This document shows, in pieces, positions 56,001-64,000 of a stretch of 64,000 nt of DNA. Numbering within the stretch: position 1 is the stretch's first letter; the number at the start of each line of letters is the position of its first letter. The stretch is taken from contig OV121092.1 in assembly GCA_921293015.1 (NCBI GenBank), positions 46,027,064 through 46,091,063 on the forward strand, written 5' to 3'. Below the pieces are notes generated by a model. It saw only the letters and a list, made by a program, of their open reading frames with translations. It had not been told where the DNA came from and did not search any database. This DNA is from Phorcus lineatus. Taxonomy: Eukaryota > Mollusca > Gastropoda > Trochida > Trochidae. A program made the translations under genes and the position numbers.

Positions 56001-56189
56001 GATGTTTTCTGTTTCAGGGTGGTAGACATGAGTCACGAGAATCGAATGCAGACACAGAACGTGGCTATCGTGTTCGGACCGACGCTGATGTGGTCAGACA
56101 ATGAGACGGGAGGGATGGCGGTGATGACCATTATACAGAGTCGGGTTGTTGAGTACATGTTGTTGGAATATGATGAACTGTTCCGCTAG
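28630..56189 (+). CDS. RhoGAP of the ARHGAP12/ARHGAP27 group: SH3-WW-WW-PH-RhoGAP
   Basis: Seventeen exons: 28630-29085, 38231-38443, 39319-39468, 40415-40501, 41447-41623, 44360-44434, 46224-46283, 50033-50091, 50564-50753, 51396-51503, 51777-51804, 52259-52423, 52882-52980, 53855-53932, 54676-54807, 55503-55608, 56018-56189. Total 2355 nt, 784 residues; all introns GT-AG and all phases agree. Domains: SH3 about 8-71, two degenerate WW modules about 190-220 and 252-299, PH about 409-520, RhoGAP about 590-780 with arginine finger R631 (GLYRISGN), and the usual KLRYKVD, EPLFP and NVAIVFGPTL motifs. It should speed GTP hydrolysis by Rac/Cdc42/Rho-type GTPases at membranes. Vertebrate ARHGAP12 (about 846) and ARHGAP27 are the nearest by architecture; ARHGAP9/15 are relatives. 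Exons 6 and 7 may be alternatives. Confidence 0.94.
29090..33600. other. RhoGAP intron 1, first part
   Basis: AT-rich, no exon with matching phase and no family signature found. A C-rich tract lies at 33495-33520. Confidence 0.5.
33608..35230 (-). mobile_element. Element with internal 145-bp tandem repeats, copy B (inverted)
   Basis: Same element as 14446-15536, in the opposite orientation: TTTAGCTCATCAGG and a TCCATCCGTCCGTCCG tract at 33610-33710, then about eight 145-bp units, then the unique end with CTGATGAGCTACAGAG near 35200. It has more units than copy A. Open frames within are repeat by-products. Confidence 0.85.
35335..36330. repeat. Palindrome-rich array: TTCCCCGGGGAA hairpins and 57-bp GGCCTAGCTAGGC repeats
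   Basis: 35360-35530 holds several TTTCCCCGGGGA palindromes in inverted arrangement. 35696-36225 holds nine units of about 57-58 bp, each with CTGGCCTAGCTAGGCTATTT and CACCCTTGTTATTTATTTTC (near 35705, 35762, 35819, 35878, 35936, 35994, 36052, 36109, 36167). 36230-36320 carries the same motif inverted. Confidence 0.88.
36653..37190. repeat. Spaced direct duplication of about 140 bp
   Basis: 36653-36820 and 37047-37185 share TTACCTTCATAA, TTTTCTGGATCTTGTTC, GCCAACTCAACCAT and GTGTTAAAATCTCTATC, so about 395 bp apart. The minus-strand open frame here is not a gene. Confidence 0.75.
37714..38055. mobile_element. Fold-back element, family R2, full copy
   Basis: Ends CATCCTGCTAAATCAGCG and its imperfect reverse complement near 38038-38055; arms continue with GTAATTGAATCCGCTGATC and CCTTCCATATACC. 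It stops about 175 bp before exon 2. Confidence 0.82.
38231..38443 (+). CDS. RhoGAP exon 2: WW-like module 1
   Basis: 71 codons, residues 153-223. Starts PVPTEYANLP (third YAN, Y158). WW signs are LPWFIYN (W192), YYINVDTG and KPPRH; the second signature Trp is Phe (F215). Acceptor CCCAG, donor GTAAGG. Confidence 0.93.
39319..39468 (+). CDS. RhoGAP exon 3: linker and first part of WW-like module 2
   Basis: 50 codons, residues 224-273, KIAEKLSPTFPKIIFEDPSD onward. Acceptor TTTTAG, donor GTGAGT, phase 0. Confidence 0.92.
39978..40268. mobile_element. Fold-back element, family R2, second copy
   Basis: CAGCAGAGCCCCTTCAATAC and CTGATCTTCTTCAGG pair with CCTGAAGGAGATCA and GAAGGAGATTTCGGCTGCTG on the other side. 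Lies between exons 3 and 4. Confidence 0.75.
40415..40501 (+). CDS. RhoGAP exon 4: second part of WW-like module 2
   Basis: 29 codons, residues 274-302. YYFHVKSGESFWELP keeps the second Trp (W295) and the Pro (P298), while a first Trp is not seen. Acceptor TTACAG, donor GTGAGA after AGT. Confidence 0.92.
40872..41243. mobile_element. MITE-like element with TACCGTATTCGAC ends, family R3
   Basis: 13-bp perfect terminal inverted repeats (40872-40884, 41231-41243), followed on both sides by AAGCGCCC-type sequence. 372 bp, no coding capacity. Confidence 0.85.
41447..41623 (+). CDS. RhoGAP exon 5: Ser/Pro-rich linker
   Basis: 59 codons, residues 303-361. Ser/Arg/Pro-rich (NPRSSQSLRFSKAKS, HTLPPSFSYG), typical disordered linker between WW and PH. 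Acceptor TTCCAG, donor GTAGGT. Confidence 0.9.
42258..42500. repeat. Spaced duplication of about 80 bp, 160 bp apart
   Basis: CAACATCCACACCTTAC and TTTAAAGGGAGGGTACTATC near 42264 recur as CAACATCCAAACCTTAC and TTTAAAGGGAGGGTTCTATC near 42427. Confidence 0.7.
42650..42975. repeat. Dispersed repeat, family R1, inverted copy 3
   Basis: Inverted relative to copies 1 and 2: GGTGAAACATAAGC, TGCACATGTGCC, GTGACATCATG, GCAAATTTGTGCATAATC, CTCGAGTAAT. More diverged. Confidence 0.65.
44360..44434 (+). CDS. RhoGAP exon 6 (duplicated cassette, copy a)
   Basis: 25 codons, residues 362-386, ending KSRPASPAIDRVDE, then donor GTGAGT. Preceded by GTTTGCGATTTCAG. Phase 0-0, so it can be skipped without a frame change. 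The following exon 7 encodes a similar peptide. Confidence 0.78.
44621..45405. mobile_element. R3-family MITE-like copy with another element nested inside
   Basis: Outer ends TACCATACACAATGTAATAA and TTAATACATTGCAAATGGTA with GCGCCCCC / GGGCGCTT, as in the 40872 copy. Inside, AAAGAGTCACTCC (44695) pairs with GAGTGGCTCTTT (45141), marking a second element; its right end (about 45111-45154) is directly duplicated at 45166-45209. Confidence 0.78.
46224..46283 (+). CDS. RhoGAP exon 7 (duplicated cassette, copy b)
   Basis: 20 codons, residues 387-406, RSHSSYQHKSRPTSPTIRID, then donor GTAAGT. Preceded by GTTTACGATTTCAG, almost the same as before copy a. Phase 0-0. Too short for a normal ORF scan. 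Confidence 0.75.
47614..48645. repeat. 37-bp minisatellite, about 28 copies
   Basis: Unit CTGACATGGACCCTGTGTCC plus TTTGTTTATGTACCCGG. It is in the intron between exon 7 and exon 8. 37 is not a multiple of three, so the long minus-strand frames (HKGHRVHVS, QRTQGPCQ) simply rotate through all three frames of the repeat. Confidence 0.95.
50033..50091 (+). CDS. RhoGAP exon 8: start of PH domain
   Basis: Encodes DPLSGILNKAKIAEVGKKVK, matching the G-LNKTKIAE-G-K start of the ARHGAP12-type PH domain. 59 nt, acceptor ACCAG, donor GTAAGT, phase 2. Confidence 0.93.
50371..50552 (+). repeat. Four 45-bp repeats carrying acceptor-like TTACAG, next to exon 9
   Basis: TTACAGAAAGGAGATATATT starts at 50371, 50416, 50461 and (as TTACGGAAAG) 50507. 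The true acceptor at 50558-50563 is also GTTACAG followed by GAAGG. Confidence 0.88.
50564..50753 (+). CDS. RhoGAP exon 9: PH domain core
   Basis: Encodes KAWSQSYVVLQGSNLIFYKD (beta strands 2-3) through SKKNVIT. 190 nt, acceptor TTACAG, donor GTAAGA. Preceded by four 45-bp repeats that copy its acceptor context. Confidence 0.94.
51396..51503 (+). CDS. RhoGAP exon 10: end of PH domain
   Basis: 36 codons with QFLLQSEEEAVARKWFFRLK, the last strand and the C-terminal helix of the PH domain. Acceptor CCCCAG, donor GTAACT. Confidence 0.94.
51777..51804 (+). CDS. RhoGAP exon 11: 28-nt microexon
   Basis: Encodes EKKQQAPTT plus one base that makes ATG with the next exon. Acceptor CAACAG, donor GTAAGT. 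Its length is not a multiple of three and both neighbours need it to stay in phase, which supports it strongly. Confidence 0.85.
52259..52423 (+). CDS. RhoGAP exon 12: PH-GAP linker
   Basis: Encodes QRSQSVDEAHPAGPSG and then YFKIRTKLLGLINRRPTQEE, LFKRGIIK, the family segment just before the GAP domain. 165 nt, acceptor CTCCAG, donor GTAAAT. Confidence 0.93.
52441..52772. repeat. Tandem duplication of about 170 bp in RhoGAP intron 12
   Basis: Both copies contain GACATGTGGTGAATAATTA, ATTCTTATGTCTTCATATCA and GGAACAGGACTGTAGTATTG in order. The first begins 18 bp after the exon 12 donor. Confidence 0.85.
52882..52980 (+). CDS. RhoGAP exon 13: start of GAP domain
   Basis: Encodes VVFGSNLEDLCRKEHNTVPN and FVKKCIAAVEKK, the FG-L-LC...VP-FV start of RhoGAP domains. 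99 nt, acceptor GCTAG, donor GTACGA. Confidence 0.95.
53855..53932 (+). CDS. RhoGAP exon 14: arginine finger
   Basis: Encodes LDHDGLYRISGNLAEIQKLR; R631 is the catalytic arginine finger. 78 nt, acceptor TTGCAG, donor GTAAGC. Confidence 0.96.
54676..54807 (+). CDS. RhoGAP exon 15: GAP domain
   Basis: Encodes DLDVHVLTGSLKLFFRELKE, PLFPFKLF, the LK-FFREL-EPL motif of the family. 132 nt, acceptor TCCAG, donor GTGAGT; the frame running past it is intron. Confidence 0.95.
55503..55608 (+). CDS. RhoGAP exon 16: GAP domain
   Basis: Encodes KEKNKDRLRAFKDLMAELPR and NRETMNMLFHHLRK, matching L-LP..N..T...L..HL. 106 nt, acceptor TGTAG, donor GTGAGT. Confidence 0.93.
56018..56189 (+). CDS. RhoGAP exon 17: end of GAP domain and stop
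   Basis: Encodes VVDMSHENRMQTQNVAIVFG then PTLMWSDNE and a C-terminal helix ending DELFR, TAG at 56187-56189. NVAIVFGPTL is the conserved Asn-containing motif. Acceptor TTTCAG. Confidence 0.95.
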
Positions 56190-59100
56190 CTGGAGATATA
56201 AGATAGTTTAGAATTAGGTTTTCGATTTGGACGATGCTGCTTGAATATAACAAAAGTTCAGCCTGAATAGATTTGAGATTCAAGTATTTGGAGACAAGTT
56301 GTTTTATGAAAGTGATTTAATTAAGTCCTTCACATTCATGAGTGTATGCTTATGAAGTTGGAAATTGTTTTTGACATTCCATCATGAAAGCAAAATTTTT
56401 CTGATTCTTGCTGAGAAATTCCTCTTTTGTACCTTGATTGATAATTTCATAGTGCCAATGATATAAATTCTTGTGTTATCAACAACCAATGGATCATCAG
56501 CTAACAATCAGGTAATGTCTGATGATTGGATGGCTGATGTTTAAATGACCAATCATCAAGCAGCATTGTTTATGCCTAGCATGTCCAATGTGATATCACC
56601 AGCAACTCTTGTCCATGTTAAGTGCTGAAAGCGGGTTTTGTGTCAAAGTATATGATGGAATAAAATTTGTTACTTAGAATATTAATTTAATTAGACATTC
56701 CAAAACAGCCAGCATTGCCAGAGTTTGTTGATGGGAAATCGGGTCGCTAATTTATTCCTAAAACTTACAATGTTTTCAAGTAAGATGTATATTTTTATGA
56801 CAGTTGTTGATTTTAAAGAGTTTCTTATATAAGAAAATAACTATGCATGTTTTGATTGCTTTAAAAACACCATTCAATTCCCAAAAAAATTTAAGATTTA
56901 TTAAGAATGTACAAATTAGTATTAGTTTGGTCACCTCTTTTGTCTATAATTGAGTAATAATAATTACTTATAAAAATAATTATCTCTGATGTCTTTTTAA
57001 TGACATTTAGTTTGAACCAGCTAGAAATTAAGACATAATTCCACATTCCAAATTTATATGCCCAATTCTCAAAGAAATGTAAACAAATTTTTTTTTAAAA
57101 GTTCACCATCATTTCATATGATAATACTGCCAGAGATTTTGACAGAGTTTTATGAATAGATGGTCAAGTTATGAAACTTATAATTAGTCACGAATATTGG
57201 ATTTCATAGTTTCAAGGATGAAGGTGGTTAAGATATTTGGTGTATGATGATGACATGATAAGTGCTTCCTTAGTTACGTTACTGTGAACTGATGTGAGAA
57301 ATATGTTTTTATTTTCATGAGTTTAACTTTATAGTTGTAAAAGAAATAACTAGCTGAATTATACAATCTCGATCAATTGATGTTTTAGGATCTTCTAAAG
57401 TTTTGTATACAGTCAGCGGTTTCAGCTTACCAAGTTCTATTTTAGGATGGTCAGTTAATTTTAAATCTGAATTCAAATTTTGAATTTGATTCATAGATAT
57501 AGGAGAATTTGAACTTTGTATAGATATTGGAAATTGTATTTTAGAAAGAATGCTGCGCTGTTAATTTCAAAGTAGAAAAAAACACTATTAATATTCTTAA
57601 TAGGTTATTGTTGAAAATTTGCAATACGTTGATTGAATGTAAAAAAATGTAAATATATAAATATGTGAAGTTTGATATGTAATTATGTATTAAAAGTTCA
57701 GCTATTGATGTACATTTCTTAAGCTTGTTGCTTAGTTTTATTGACTTAGTGTATTTTCCATTGCTGTTTAATCATCCAAATTGAAAGACTTGGATTCCCA
57801 ATGCTTGCTCAAAATGATAATATATTGTTCATGTTATATAGCCCTGTTCAGGGCTTTGGCAATTATTAATCTTGCCCTTAATAAGAGTATCGTTAATCAG
57901 AAAGTATTTATGTCTTCCTGTGTATATCAGACTTTGATCATGATATCTAACCATATTTAGGGCTTGAAATGAATACTATAGGGCCCTGACGGAGAATTAT
58001 AATCATGTCATAAAAGTTACATAAACTTCACTTGTTCTAAAATTCTTGCTGTCACATTGTTTTAACATTGGAAAAATTGTTATGTTATATAAAATGTTAA
58101 AAATCAGCAATAATTCAGGACATAGTACATTCCATTGTTAACTGTCATTCTCTTAATAATTACTATTTACCTTAACTTAGAAATTTCCTGAAGTACATAT
58201 GATTAACAAAGTGTATAGATTCTTTGGTGAAAGGATGGTGAAATAACTAAAAATGTTTTTATCTTAATTCCACTTCCACAAGACATAATTGCAATAATGG
58301 CAATAAAAGATATTTATTTTCTAGTCTCTTAACTGTTTTTAAAAGTTCAAATATCAAAAAGTGGCTAGAAAGGTAAAGATGGTGATAGAAATAATAACTA
58401 TTTGAATGCTAAAAATTTAAGCCTGTGAATTATGATTTAAATTGTTAACTCTCTCCCTGCCAGTTCTATGATAAGGGACCAGCTTTAATCCACATGTTTC
58501 CTGTGTTTCCCCTGTTTATGAGTTTTACAATTTAAGTCTAAAATAAATCTTTTGGCTAATTAATTCTCAAGGTTATTTACCACTGAATAATGTATCCTTA
58601 AAGTGTTTTTGTGAAATTGTGCTGTTTGATGCTGTTATGAACACATGTAAGTGTTCGGTCTCTCCTGGTAACAAACAATGCACACTGCAGCACTGAGCAC
58701 TTTTCTTCTTGAACTCTGCTCATCTCTCACCTCAGGATAGTTAATTATCTCCTGACTTCATCGTGCCATATGGAAGACAATGCTGTAATTTGATTTGTTC
58801 CTTTTGTCAGTTTAGTCGCTGATTATCACATCAAGGGGGAAGGTTTTTGTGCATTATGAAAAATTGATTTAGTTGAAGACTTATTGGTGAACCAGACCGG
58901 TATATGTCGGCTCATATGAAGCACTGCAAACACAGTTCAGTGATTGCAAAGGTATCTCTGTTATTATTTCTTTTTAGGCTAAAAATTCAAGGAAAATCCG
59001 TGAATATAGAAGATTTAGGATATATTCATTAATTACTATGGTTTATATGCTTTTTTAACACAGTTCACACTTCCCATGCACTTGGTATGGGTTTTGATTA

Positions 59101-62100
59101 GACCAGTTCGATCTTCAAAATCAACACTTGATTCTGTAATTTTAATGCAGTTCTATCATTAAAGATGGAAGGATATCAGAGATGTTATACCTTGAAGGAT
59201 GAGACTGTTGATGTCGTCGTTTTCATAACAACACAGGCAATCTCTGATATGTAACTTTTCTTCACGTTATTCCGTGTCTGTCTTTGTTGTGTGGTGTTCT
59301 ATTTCATATGTTTAGCATAACTTTGTTGCTTAATAGAAAAGTAGCACTTTAGGGGACAGTTGTAGGAATTTTTCATGGTGATGATGTTGTTTACATGAAA
59401 TCTGGATTATGCAGGAGATGAAAAATATCAGCTTAGTTAAGTCTGATTATTGGTCAGCAAATTTGAAATCGTATCTTAGATTTTCTCAGGATTCTTTGCC
59501 CTAAATATGTTTCGAATAACTTTAATTTTGTTGATATGGTTAACATTTATTGCAATTTGATTAACCTAGCTCTTTTCAATTGTTTCCAGTTTTGATCTCA
59601 AACTTAATCCAGTCCAAATTGTTTTTATGAATAAAAAGTTTGTATATCTGGATTGCTTGCAATTGTCAATTGATTCTTGAATTAGTAACTCTGTATATTT
59701 TGACAAATTTAGAAATAATCACAAATTTAGAATTGTATCTTCTTATCGCTGTGTCAGTATTAGAAGTCACTTCAAATATCCTTCTTGTTTTGATGTAAAT
59801 TATTGAGTAATTACTGTTATGAAAATAGCCCATCCTTAATTTGCTATTTCATTTTGCGCCAAGCCTATGTTTTGAAAGTACTAGAATCTGTTTTAGAGTT
59901 ATGTCATCGATCATGAATTTTCATGAATAATAATTGACATTTTTTCTTGATGTTTGGAAAAGCAGCTTTTGTTTTTAAAATTGTTTTAAAATAATGAAAA
60001 TAATCTAAAAATTGACTTTCATAATAAAGAACCCGAGTGCACCATATACCGATGAACAAAATAAACAGACCAGACGAAAAAATGAATGGTTGACGATCCA
60101 TGCATGCATGCTTAGAACAATAAGTAATCTTTTATCGTAATTTTGATAATGGATATAGATTTGTAATTGACACTTTGCTTCCATATAATCAGTATTAATT
60201 CTGGATCATGTATAGATTGTTTGATGATGTTTGAAAGTGCTAGTCGCCAGGATGGTCGTAACTTGTGTTTGTTTAATCATTATTGATTAAAGAAGGATTT
60301 ATGATTGAAGAGAGATGTTTTGTAACAATACTTTTAGAAGCCTAGCTAAATATTTAAGAGACATTATTGTAAATTAACTGTAAACTTTTCTTTCTCTAGT
60401 TACTTAAAGAAATATTAGTCAAATTTTAAAAAAACCCTGTCGGTTGGTTTTATGAAAAAAACTTGTGACTGCATAGTGCCAATTTTCTGAAATGAATTCC
60501 CTTGAAATTCTTAAGCTATAGTCTTTGTTCCTTAATATGATCTCTTACTTTCTTTATGTTCTCGACTCCACGGGCAGTAAGCTGATATGTTGTTATGGCA
60601 ACCAAAATATTTGGGTTTGGAGTGCACCTTTTAAAAATAGGGTGTCATAGCAGCTTTGTAGATATGCTTGTTGTTAAAACAAAGTATGTAGTCTTCGTTG
60701 CCAAGGAAAATGGTTGGGAAAACAACCAAATGAAGACTTAGATTTCACATGTCTTTTGCCCTATTAATTATTTCCTCAACATATTTCTATGCACTTCAGA
60801 AATAGCCTCAATACCTACAGAGTGACTGTTTTTAAAACTGTATAGACTTTACAGATCTTGGTTAATAAAATCAATCTCATTGAAACTCTGTTTTTGAAAT
60901 ATCTGCCAATCAAATCGCTAGTTAATTTCAGACAGGACCAACTGGCCAACAAGCTTGTCATGCCTTTGGTTTTCAATAGATCAAATGGCTGAATATTGCA
61001 GAGTTTTTTTATCCGGAGGACTTGTTGTTTTTATTATGTGGATTAAAAACCAATCCAGACTACAAAGTATTTCATAAACTGCATAAGCACACAGTTTTTA
61101 TTTTCAAATCTACATTTATGTTGTAAATTTTTCTTTCTGGAAGATTTGTTCATCTCTTGACTTATAGCTGTTTTATGCCTCAAATGACTTATGAAATTCT
61201 GAGGCAATAACTGGGAAGGACTGTAAGGCCAGATAGAAAATAAGTTTTCAAAATAAGACAGAACAAAATTGGAGGTATTGAGGATATTTCTATGATTACC
61301 TAAATTAGACTTGTACCTTTTCGATAGCATTTATGGTGTAAATAGCAATGTGATAACTCCCTTTCACTTATTCATATCTGTAGCTCGATATTTATATTTT
61401 TTGATTGATTTTACTCAATAAGAATTTATAGAATGTTGTGTAAAAGTAATAGATGTAATGATGGTGTAAATGTTCAAAGTTTAATTTGAATTCTTCAAAT
61501 AAAAACCGGAGAAAGTAAATTGTATATTCATAGTATGTTTAATAGTGTATGTCACTAGTGATTGAAATATTGCCCACACGGAGCTTAACAATAATTCCCT
61601 TAAAGTAAATTTTTGTTTGTTGGGAAGATAACACAAATTTCAGTTAATTTGAATCTTAAGTTCACATTAGACAAATATTCCTTTGTTTTCATGTTAGTTT
61701 TAATCTTTTTCCAGTCAATTTGGTCCTGAATAATGAAGAAAATATCCATAATCATAAAATTTATTTTCAAACAAAATATTAATGCATATTTACCAGATAA
61801 AACTTGAATTGATAAATGATGTTACAAATAACTCCCAAATAATCAGGGGTACAATAGATTAAAATTTCCAAATTCATTCATGTTATCTTCAGTCAATTAT
61901 TCATTGAATGCTAATTTTTAAGATAAAGTTGATTTAAAAAATCATGTATCACAAATTACTTGGCATGTCTTTCCATATGTTCTGTTCTTAATTCACTTTC
62001 TCCTGTGTTTGGTTGAAGTTTTATTGTTGTTACTGTTGACAGTTTGATAGTTCATACAGGACAATCCCAAGTGTTCAAGTTAGCTTAACAAAATATGTGT

Positions 62101-64000
62101 TTACTTGAAAATAGTTATTTATGTAGAAAGTTCTCTCCCTGTTATATACATGTAATTTCTTTATCTTAAAAGAGCTAGGATTGCTCTCGAAGCACTCGTA
62201 AAATCATGTATTCTCGTTTCTTTGATTCAAATTTTAGAAAATTTAACTTTATTGCATAAAGTGGTATTTACAGAACTATTCATCAGCTATTCCTCCTTCT
62301 TAAAATTGAATTTGAAAACAAATCATGTATCTAAAGTGACCTTTGTTTTAAAGATGCAGTGATAAATAATCACGCTGTGTATGTTTTTTTTACTCAAGTG
62401 GTTGATTAAAAAAGATTTGTTTTCATTCTTGGATTAGAAATCATGTGGTCTTGATTTGGTGCAATGGAATGGAATCTGATATGATTCATCAATGTCACTT
62501 TTGGTCATTCATGGTACTCAAATAATATTCTATCATAATTAGATACAAATTCATTAATTGATTTCCGATACTAGATGTTCTTAGAATAACAATTGTTTGT
62601 GAATCTTGTGTCATTCAAAATTTGATGTCTATATATTCTCAACAACAAAAGTTCATGACCACCGCAATATATATATGTGCATTATATGCATCAATATACG
62701 AACCTGGAATATCTCAATATTGAAATGAAAATCAATGTGGTCCTTAACTTTTTTTGTGGAGTATGTACATATGTATCATGTATTTTAAAGAAATACAGAT
62801 AGAATATAGTAGAGGATTTACAGAGTTGGTGTATTTCCAAGTAATCATTATCTGTATTCATTCAGTCAGATTATCAGCTAGTTATTTAATATCTTCATCA
62901 CTCATTTTAATTGTTTTTTTCATTTCTGATTACAATTAATCTCAGATTTCGTTCTGTTGAAGCATATTGTTGTGTTTGTAATTATTTCATTGTAATAAAT
63001 TGTAAGAGACTAATGCATTTCTTGTTTTAAGTCAGTTATATTACAATAAGGACTATCCAACCAGAAACAAGCACAGGAAGGCTGGAAGAGAAGGCTTGTA
63101 CAAGGTTTTGCACAGTTGTCAGAGGGTTTGAATAGAGTTATCCATTTACATTCCCTCAGTGTCATCAATGGTCACACACGGCTCAACACATCTGCCCAGC
63201 ACTCTTCTTAGATAGGCTTTGCGGGGGACTCAACATTACAATACTTTTCAGAACTTAGGCCTAGAATTTTCATCAGTAAATTTTCTCAAACCGTCCTCGA
63301 GACATGTTATTAACACATATCGAATGAGATGACTTGATAGGAGAAGATGTAAATCTGTTTTTGTTAACACTGTCAGTCCTTTTAGTGCATGGACAGTAAC
63401 CTGAATTAAAAAATTTAAAGGAAACCTTCCCTTCTCTTTTGATATAACTGGGAGAGCTACGAGCTAGAATTGCTAGCCAATTTTCTCAAAGCAAGTCTCA
63501 AGGGTGTTTCAAATCGTCTGTTGAGAGGCTTGCAGGTCAAAGTGACGTAGCAGTTTTATTGGTTTACTCATATCATGGGCAGAGGGTGCCTCGATGTATA
63601 ATGTCACAAACTTTAAGACACTGGGTTATTGGGTGTGGTGCTTCATGAGATAGCTGTGCACATACAACGGTTTGAAAAGTGATTAAAGTGTCAAGGTGAC
63701 CTTGAATAAAAGATTAATCTCTCCAAGAATAAGCTCTTAACAAAGCCTGGTGGTTGAGAGGGTGAGTTTTTGGTATGTCAGTGCTGGGCTTGTGGCCTGA
63801 TCCCATGGGCGCGATCTCTTTCAATAGAAGGAAACTACCCTATGGTACAGCATTTGTACTATTTCAAATAGTGTTATCCTGGATATAAAAATGTTACTTC
63901 ATAATTATGATGCGAGTGTCAAGCACGTCAACTTGCATTTTAATTTTTTGACAAAATCTAGGATTTCACCTTTATGGTTGTGTTTGTGTATTCCTGGAAT
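56190..64000. other. RhoGAP 3' UTR and intergenic sequence, no gene recognised
   Basis: AT-rich, stops in all frames, no open frame above about 95 codons and no recognisable exon. The first part is RhoGAP 3' UTR of unknown length. Confidence 0.55.
56659..56664 (+). terminator. Candidate RhoGAP poly(A) signal AATAAA
   Basis: First clear AATAAA, about 470 bases after the stop. Other AATAAA hexamers lie further on (for example 58542), so the true 3' end is uncertain. Confidence 0.4.

Overview
The window is eukaryotic, AT-rich, intron-rich genomic DNA. Its repeat content (145-bp GGGGTCA-type arrays, GACGGACGGACG tracts, many short fold-back elements, a DIRS-type retrotransposon) suggests a lophotrochozoan animal, most likely a mollusc such as a bivalve. 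That taxonomic guess rests on general repeat character, not on a diagnostic marker. There is no bacterial operon, CRISPR array or RNA gene that I can support.

Two protein-coding genes are arranged head to head, and I rebuilt both exon by exon with every splice phase checked. (1) On the minus strand, 23049 down to 3564, lies a complete WDR12 orthologue (ribosome biogenesis, PeBoW complex): 12 coding exons, 428 residues. (2) On the plus strand, 28630 to 56189, lies a complete RhoGAP of the ARHGAP12/ARHGAP27 group (SH3, two WW-like modules, PH, RhoGAP): 17 candidate coding exons, 784 residues if all are used. Two of these exons (44360-44434 and 46224-46283) are diverged tandem duplicates.

Layout: 1-3530 is downstream of WDR12 and has only a small 34-bp minisatellite. 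3564-23049 is WDR12. Its intron 10 holds a 5.3-kb DIRS-like tyrosine-recombinase retrotransposon (about 4573-9908, coding on the minus strand) with inverted terminal repeats and an internal complementary region. Other WDR12 introns hold a 145-bp tandem-repeat element (14446-15536), a 2-kb 49-bp minisatellite (15956-18006) and several palindromic elements. 23050-28629 is the divergent intergenic region. 28630-56189 is the RhoGAP gene; its long first intron carries an inverted, longer copy of the 145-bp element (33608-35230) and a palindromic GGCCTAGCTAGGCC array, and a later intron carries a 37-bp minisatellite (47614-48645). 56190-64000 is 3' UTR or intergenic sequence without a recognisable gene.

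The two host genes have unrelated jobs (60S ribosome assembly; Rho-family GTPase inactivation). Most other open frames in the window are by-products of tandem repeats or lie opposite real exons.
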